Source of the DNA: CAZHTS01 sp964535315
GTDB taxonomy: Bacteria > Chloroflexota > Anaerolineae > Anaerolineales > Anaerolineaceae
DNA: 64,000 bases
Direction of reading: 5' to 3'
Assembly (NCBI GenBank): GCA_964535315.1
Contig: CAZHTS010000015.1
Span: 7,251 to 71,250, forward strand
The notes below the pieces were generated by a model that was given only the letters and a program-made list of their open reading frames with translations, did not search any database and was not told the DNA's origin. How positions within the stretch are numbered: position 1 is the first letter of the stretch; each line of letters begins with the position of its first letter. This document shows positions 59,779-64,000 of the stretch, in pieces. Position numbers and translations under genes: made by a program.

Positions 59779-59875
59779 CTGTCTTATTGTACCCTTAAAA
59801 ACCTTGGCGCCTTCGCCGCTTTGCGTTAGCGCTTTTGCCCTGGTGCACCAGGCCCATCAACCTGCCTGTGCTCTC

Positions 59876-59903
59876 TTGACAGCTAAATTAAACCCTGTAT
59901 AAT
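59876..59903 (+). promoter_or_regulatory. Promoter of the TetR gene at 59940
   Basis: TTGACA (59876-59881), a 16-base spacer and TATAAT (59898-59903) form a near-consensus promoter, with a palindrome beginning two bases after the -10. Confidence 0.88.
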
Positions 59904-59905
59904 TA

Positions 59906-59920
59906 GTTATATACTATAAC
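59906..59920. promoter_or_regulatory. GTTATA-TAC-TATAAC palindrome, likely autoregulatory operator
   Basis: Perfect 6-bp arms separated by three bases lie over the expected transcription start and 20 bases before the TetR ATG. This is typical for autorepression by a TetR-family protein. Confidence 0.75.
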
Positions 59921-59939
59921 AGAGTTAATCCATAAAACA

Positions 59940-60635
59940 ATGACCCGTAGAGAACGCCTCCGCCAGAACACCATCGCCGAGATCAAGGCCCATGCCCGCC
60001 GCCAGATGACCGAAAACGGCACCGCCGCCGTCTCGCTCAGCGCCATCGCCCGCGCCATGGAGATCAGCGCCCCGGCCCTGTATCGCTATTACGCCAGCCG
60101 CGACGAGCTCGTCACCGCCCTGATCGTTGACGCTTTTGACGACCTGGCCGCCACCCTGGAGGCCGTTTCCGCCAGCCTGCCAGAGCACGAATACGGCCAG
60201 CGCCTGTATCGCGTGGTGCTCGCCTACCGCCAGTGGGCCGTCGAACACCCCATCGACTTTGAGTTGATCTACGGCAACCCCATCCCCGGCTATCACGCCC
60301 CCGAGCAGATCACCACCCCGCCCGCCCGGCGTGGATTTACCGCCATCCTGCGCATCCTCGCCGCAGCCCACCAGGCCGGCCAGCTGCGCCCCCCGCCCGA
60401 ATACCTGGCGCTGCCCGCTGAGATCGGCTTTACCCTGGCCCCGCTCGAAAACGATGACTCGCACCAGCTCCCCGCGCTGGTCATCTACATCGGCATGGCC
60501 GGCTGGTACCACATCCACGGTCTGATCATGCTGGAAATCTTCCACCACAGCAGCCATCTGGTCAACGACCCCGCCCTGTTCTACCGCCACGAACTCGCCA
60601 TGCTGCTGCGCAGCGTCGGGCTGGCGATCGAATAA
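59940..60635 (+). CDS. TetR-family regulator (WHG-type C-terminal domain)
   Basis: The 231-residue protein has a TetR helix-turn-helix near the N-terminus: V-S-L-S-A-I-A-R-A-M-E-I-S-A-P-A-L-Y-R-Y-Y-A. The C-terminal domain resembles the TetR_C_13/WHG class with H-P-I-D-F-E-L-I-Y-G. No Shine-Dalgarno is obvious before the ATG. A palindrome covers its start site. It probably controls itself and perhaps the downstream epimerase and hydrolase genes, which begin 51 bases later. Confidence 0.92.
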   Translation: MTRRERLRQNTIAEIKAHARRQMTENGTAAVSLSAIARAMEISAPALYRYYASRDELVTALIVDAFDDLAATLEAVSASLPEHEYGQRLYRVVLAYRQWAVEHPIDFELIYGNPIPGYHAPEQITTPPARRGFTAILRILAAAHQAGQLRPPPEYLALPAEIGFTLAPLENDDSHQLPALVIYIGMAGWYHIHGLIMLEIFHHSSHLVNDPALFYRHELAMLLRSVGLAIE

Positions 60636-60686
60636 CCCTACATCAAGCGCTTATTCTTTTACATCACCCCAATGGAACCTACCCCT

Positions 60687-61625
60687 ATGAACACTGTTTC
60701 CGAATTGCACGTCGTCTTTGGCGCCGGGCCGCTTGGCCTGGCCGTTGCCCGCGCCCTGGTTGAGCGCGGCAAAACTACTCGCCTGGTTTGCCGCAGCGGG
60801 CGAGCCGCCGCCCCCGCCGGGGTCGAGGTCGTCGCCGCCGACGCCTGCCAGCCCGAAGAAGCGCGCCGGGCCGTACAGGGCGCGGCGGTGGTCTACCAGT
60901 GCGCCCAGCCCGGTTACGCCCAGTGGGTCGAGCGCTTCCCTCCGCTCCAGGCCGGCATCCTTGCCGCGGCAAGCGCCGCCAACGCCCGGCTGGTGGTGGG
61001 CGATAACCTCTACATGTACGGCCAGGTGAATGGCCCCATCCACGAAGACCTGCCCTACGCCGCCGCCACCCGCAAGGGCCAGGTGCGCGCCCGCATGGCC
61101 GAGGAACTGCTCACCGCCCACCGCCGCGGACAGGTCAGCGTCGCCATCGCCCGCGGCTCCGACTTTTTCGGGCCCTACGTGCTCGGCTCAACGCTCGGCG
61201 AACGCGTCTTCACCCCCGCCCTGCAGGGGAAGGCCGCCTCGGCCCTGGGTAACCCCGACCTGCCCCACACCTATACCTTCATCGACGACTTCGGGCGGGC
61301 GATGGTCACCCTCGGCGAACGGCCCGAGGCTGCCGGCCAGGTCTGGCACGTGCCCAACCCCGAGACGCTCACCCAGCGCCAGATCATCACCCTCATCTTT
61401 GAAGAGATCGGCCGCCCGCCGCGCATCCGCAGCATGGGGCGCTTCATGCTGCGCCTGGGCGGCCTGTTCATCCCCGAGGCGCGCGAAACGGTCGAGATGA
61501 TGTACCAGTTTGAAAAACCGTTCGTCGTCGACGACAGCAAATATCGCCGCACCTTTGCGCAAGATGCCACCCCCTTACGCCGGGCGCTGAGCGAAACCAT
61601 CGCCTGGTACCGCCAACGCCAATAG
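60687..61625 (+). CDS. NAD-dependent epimerase/dehydratase family protein
   Basis: This 312-residue protein (starting at the ATG at 60687; another at 60672 would add five residues) has an N-terminal Rossmann nucleotide-binding motif V-F-G-A-G-P-L-G and a loop D-N-L-Y-M-Y-G-Q near residue 110. That loop carries the extended-SDR Tyr position, but the following Lys is displaced. The product resembles the atypical SDR group that acts on small ketones or nucleotide sugars. It lies 51 bases after the TetR gene and ten bases before a metallo-hydrolase gene, so it may be part of a TetR-controlled detoxification unit. Confidence 0.8.
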   Translation: MNTVSELHVVFGAGPLGLAVARALVERGKTTRLVCRSGRAAAPAGVEVVAADACQPEEARRAVQGAAVVYQCAQPGYAQWVERFPPLQAGILAAASAANARLVVGDNLYMYGQVNGPIHEDLPYAAATRKGQVRARMAEELLTAHRRGQVSVAIARGSDFFGPYVLGSTLGERVFTPALQGKAASALGNPDLPHTYTFIDDFGRAMVTLGERPEAAGQVWHVPNPETLTQRQIITLIFEEIGRPPRIRSMGRFMLRLGGLFIPEARETVEMMYQFEKPFVVDDSKYRRTFAQDATPLRRALSETIAWYRQRQ

Positions 61626-61634
61626 GAGCCCGAC

Positions 61635-62306
61635 ATGATCGTCCCCATCCGCCTGCAATTCTCCAACGCCTACCTCATCCCCGGCCAGCGTCCCATCCTG
61701 GTCGACTGCGGCAACCCGCACGATCTCAATGGCCTGCGCCGGGCGCTGGCCCGCCATAACGTTCAGGTGCAGGATCTGGCCCTGCTGTTGTTCACCCACG
61801 CCCATTACGACCACTGCGGTACGGCTGCCGCTCTCAAGCAGGCCTACCCGTGCCTGCCGCTGGCCGTTGGCGCCGGCGACGCCGGTTGGCTGCGCCAGGG
61901 CCAATCCGGGCCCCTGCACCCCATCAATCTGGAGGGGCGTCTCTTTGGTGCAATCATCCCCAGCACCGCTTTCCCGGCCTGCACCCCCGACCAGGTGATC
62001 GACGGCGAATTCTCGCTGGCGCCGTACGGCGTCAACGGGCGGGTGCTCCTCACCCCCGGCCACACTGCCGGCTCGTTATCCGTGGTGCTGGACGACGGCG
62101 AAGCCATCACCGGCGACCTGCTGCGCGGCGGATACCTGGGCGGCGCCATCCAACCCACCCGCCCCATGCAGCACTACTTTGCCGACGACCTGGCGCAAAT
62201 GCAGGCCAGCCTGGCGATGCTGGCGGCCCTGCCGCTCACCCGCCTTTACCCCGGTCATGGCGGCCCGCTGGACGCCGCCGGGGCCTGGCGGCGCCTGCTG
62301 GCATAA
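61635..62306 (+). CDS. Metallo-beta-lactamase-fold hydrolase
   Basis: This 223-residue protein has the metal motif T-H-A-H-Y-D-H-C-G near residue 55, the later H in T-P-G-H-T-A-G-S and D in I-T-G-D-L-L, and a final P-G-H-G-G. These five ligands form the dinuclear metal site of the glyoxalase II-like/MBL family. The substrate is not apparent. It follows the epimerase gene by nine bases and ends before a hairpin terminator. Confidence 0.92.
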   Translation: MIVPIRLQFSNAYLIPGQRPILVDCGNPHDLNGLRRALARHNVQVQDLALLLFTHAHYDHCGTAAALKQAYPCLPLAVGAGDAGWLRQGQSGPLHPINLEGRLFGAIIPSTAFPACTPDQVIDGEFSLAPYGVNGRVLLTPGHTAGSLSVVLDDGEAITGDLLRGGYLGGAIQPTRPMQHYFADDLAQMQASLAMLAALPLTRLYPGHGGPLDAAGAWRRLLA

Positions 62307-62340
62307 GAAGCCGCCCGCCGGCAAAATCTTCCACCACGCC

Positions 62341-62396
62341 GGGACAGGGCAGGGTCAACGCAGCTTGCCGCGGCCCTGCCCGTCCCGCTTTTGTTT
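62341..62396 (+). terminator. Intrinsic terminator after the MBL hydrolase gene
   Basis: GGGAC-A-GGGCAGGG (62341-62354) pairs with CCCTGCCC-GTCCC (62374-62386) with one bulged A and a 19-base loop, followed by GCTTTTGTTT. Confidence 0.8.
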
Positions 62397-62482
62397 GCGT
62401 GCTCCTGCCAGCAGGTGTCCCAAAAAGCTAAAACAGGGGGTACAATAAAGCCATTGTCTATTTCTCTGCCAAGGATTTTCCC

Positions 62483-63205
62483 ATGACCGAATTACTTTAC
62501 CAGACCGACAGTTATCTGCAAACCTTCGACAGCGTCATTACCGCCGTCGACGAAACCAACCGCGCCGTGGCCCTGGCGCAGACTGCCTTCTATCCCGGCG
62601 GCGGCGGCCAACCCTGTGACGCCGGCATCCTGACCGTCAACGATGTTTCCTACCCGCTCACCCGCATCGCCAAGAATGCGGAAGGCGTGTGGCACTTCCT
62701 CGGCGGTGAGGCGCCCCTGCCTGCCGCCGGCGCTGCCGCTCACGGCCAGATCGACTGGGAACGCCGCTATAAACTGATGCGCACCCACACCGCCATGCAC
62801 ATCCTGTGCGGCGTCGTCTTCCGCGACTACGGCGCCCTGGTCACCGGCGGCGACATGGAACCGCTCAAAGGACGCATGGATTTTGAGTTCGAGACGCTCA
62901 GCAAGGAGCTGGTGTCCGTCATCGAAGCCGCCGTCAACGCCGAGGTCGCTCAGGACCGCCCGGTGCACGTTCGCATCCTGCCGCGCGCAGAGGCCTTCCA
63001 GATCCCGGACCTCATCCGCACCAAAATCAACCTGCTGCCGCCCGGCATCGATTTCATTCGTACCATCGAACTGACCGGCCTGGACCTGCAGGCTGACGGC
63101 GGCACCCACGTCCGCCACACCGGCGAAGTCGGCCACATTCACGTCGTCGACTACAAAAGCAAAGGTAAGATCAACAAACGCATCTACGTCGAAATAGAAG
63201 ATTAA
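62483..63205 (+). CDS. AlaX-type alanyl-tRNA editing protein
   Basis: The 240-residue protein is homologous to the editing domain of alanyl-tRNA synthetase. It shows F-Y-P-G-G-G-G-Q-P near residue 35, the zinc-binding H-T-A-M-H near residue 105 and Q-A-D-G-G-T-H-V-R-H-T-G-E-V-G near residue 200. AlaRS has C-G-G-T-H at the last position, and here Asp replaces that Cys. AlaX proteins hydrolyse mischarged Ser- or Gly-tRNA-Ala in trans. AAGGA precedes the ATG by eight bases. The DUF4013 gene follows five bases later, so the two may be co-transcribed. Confidence 0.92.
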   Translation: MTELLYQTDSYLQTFDSVITAVDETNRAVALAQTAFYPGGGGQPCDAGILTVNDVSYPLTRIAKNAEGVWHFLGGEAPLPAAGAAAHGQIDWERRYKLMRTHTAMHILCGVVFRDYGALVTGGDMEPLKGRMDFEFETLSKELVSVIEAAVNAEVAQDRPVHVRILPRAEAFQIPDLIRTKINLLPPGIDFIRTIELTGLDLQADGGTHVRHTGEVGHIHVVDYKSKGKINKRIYVEIED

Positions 63206-63210
63206 ATACC

Positions 63211-63969
63211 ATGATGCCCGCCTTCACCACTGCCAGCCTGAAAGCGCTGTTCACCTTCCCCTTCAAAGATCCGCGCTGGAAGTCCAAACTGCTCATCGCC
63301 GCCGGCATTAACGCCGCCGCACTGATCATCCCCATCCTGCCGTTTTTTTTCGTGATGGGCTATTGCCGCCAGATCATGCAGCGCATCATCTGCGGAGATG
63401 GCGAACCTGCTCTGCCCGAATGGCGGGATTGGGAGCGCCTGTTCACAGACGGCTTTAAACTGTGGGCCGCCAACACAATTTACATCCTGCCCGCCATGCT
63501 GCTGATTTATGTGGGTGCGGCGCTGACCTTCATCCCACTGTTTCTGCTAAAGATCATTCAAGAAGGCAATCCATCCCTGGTCATGTTCTCCGGTCTGGGG
63601 ATGGTGTTGGGCAGCCTGTTGATGACCATCGGCACCTTGCTTTCTTTGGTCCTGAGCCTGGCGTCGATGGCCGCTCTTGGGCACATGGTCGCCCGGGGCG
63701 AGTTTATGGCTGCCCTACGGCCGGGCGAGTGGTGGCCCATCCTGCGCGCCAACCTGGGCGGTTTCATCCTGGCGCTATTCATCATTTACGCCGCCAATAT
63801 GGCTTTCGGCATAATCGTCCAAATGCTGATTTACTCCGTCGTGTTGGCCTGCCTGCTGCCATTCCTGATGCTCGCATTTGGCGTCTGGTTACAGACAATT
63901 TTTTACACCCTTTACGCGCAAGCATATCTTGGCGGGGTGCAAAAACTGGCGGCGCAGCCGGGACACTGA
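63211..63969 (+). CDS. DUF4013 family membrane protein
   Basis: The 252-residue protein has about six transmembrane helices and begins with A-L-F-T-F-P-F-K-D-P-R-W-K-S-K, the typical DUF4013 opening. G-Y-C-R-Q-I-M-Q-R-I follows helix 1 and L-P-E-W-R-D-W is in the next cytoplasmic loop. The family is common in Chloroflexota and archaea, and its role is unknown. The ATG pair at 63211 and 63214 leaves the exact start open by one codon. No terminator is seen before the window ends. Confidence 0.85.
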   Translation: MMPAFTTASLKALFTFPFKDPRWKSKLLIAAGINAAALIIPILPFFFVMGYCRQIMQRIICGDGEPALPEWRDWERLFTDGFKLWAANTIYILPAMLLIYVGAALTFIPLFLLKIIQEGNPSLVMFSGLGMVLGSLLMTIGTLLSLVLSLASMAALGHMVARGEFMAALRPGEWWPILRANLGGFILALFIIYAANMAFGIIVQMLIYSVVLACLLPFLMLAFGVWLQTIFYTLYAQAYLGGVQKLAAQPGH

Positions 63970-64000
63970 GTTCGTACAGTAAGACTTTCTCACGCGGAGG

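Overview
The window is about 64 kb of GC-rich, densely packed bacterial chromosome with one scaffold gap of 100 N (10542-10641). Protein families and style (SGNH lipoproteins with an FSKVGD motif, a DUF4013 protein, many GAF sensors, frequent ATGA overlaps, sharp TATAAT-type -10 boxes) suggest a member of the Chloroflexota, probably Anaerolineae. There is no rRNA in the window, so this is an inference. One tRNA gene, tRNA-Leu(CAG), is present; there is no CRISPR array or intact transposon.

Region 1 (1-7.1 kb) holds the tail of a UDP-glucose dehydrogenase gene and a leftward operon that I consider the most interesting feature: lipoprotein, a 45-residue microprotein ending in W-I-Y-Q-G-F (6569-6706), an MBOAT acyltransferase, three SGNH-fold proteins, an acyl carrier protein and a GT-C-like membrane glycosyltransferase. 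This parallels the Gram-positive dlt system (DltX, DltB, DltD, DltC) without DltA and suggests carrier-protein-dependent acylation of an extracellular polymer.

Region 2 (7.2-10.3 kb) is a TerY-P triad: vWA protein, PP2C phosphatase and membrane kinase. Region 3 (10.7-18.5 kb) carries RidA, a cNMP-binding patatin esterase translationally linked to an OmpR-type two-component system, and a MacB-like ABC exporter. Region 4 (18.7-28.3 kb) is a partner-switching module (STAS antagonist, RsbW-like kinase, six-GAF SpoIIE phosphatase), an FtsB-like protein, the tRNA, a histidine-kinase-like protein lacking its phosphoacceptor His, a LysM protein and a catalytically degenerate tyrosine recombinase.

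Region 5 (28.3-43 kb) is mainly housekeeping: tilS, a receiver-CpaE fusion with a sirtuin and a kinase, degV, mutL, a HAD phosphatase, a C-terminal processing protease, an S1 protein, pyrG with a leader hairpin, enolase, and a peroxiredoxin-like selenoprotein with an in-frame UGA at its catalytic position. Region 6 (43-46.8 kb) is an ECF sigma/anti-sigma pair followed by an ABC exporter. Region 7 (46.8-49.5 kb) is a visibly AT-richer island with an ATPase-DUF4435 pair resembling the PARIS anti-phage system.

Region 8 (49.5-64 kb) contains a methyltransferase, an MFS pump-TetR-uracil-DNA glycosylase operon behind a 30-bp perfect palindrome, queA-ruvB, upp, moaA with a structured leader, a second GT-C-like protein, a YcgN-family protein, a second TetR gene with its own palindrome, an epimerase, a metallo-beta-lactamase-fold hydrolase, alaX and a DUF4013 protein. 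Several genes (tilS, mutL, the HAD gene, ruvB, the ycgN-like gene) have a -10 box only 6-8 nt before the start codon and are probably transcribed as leaderless mRNAs.
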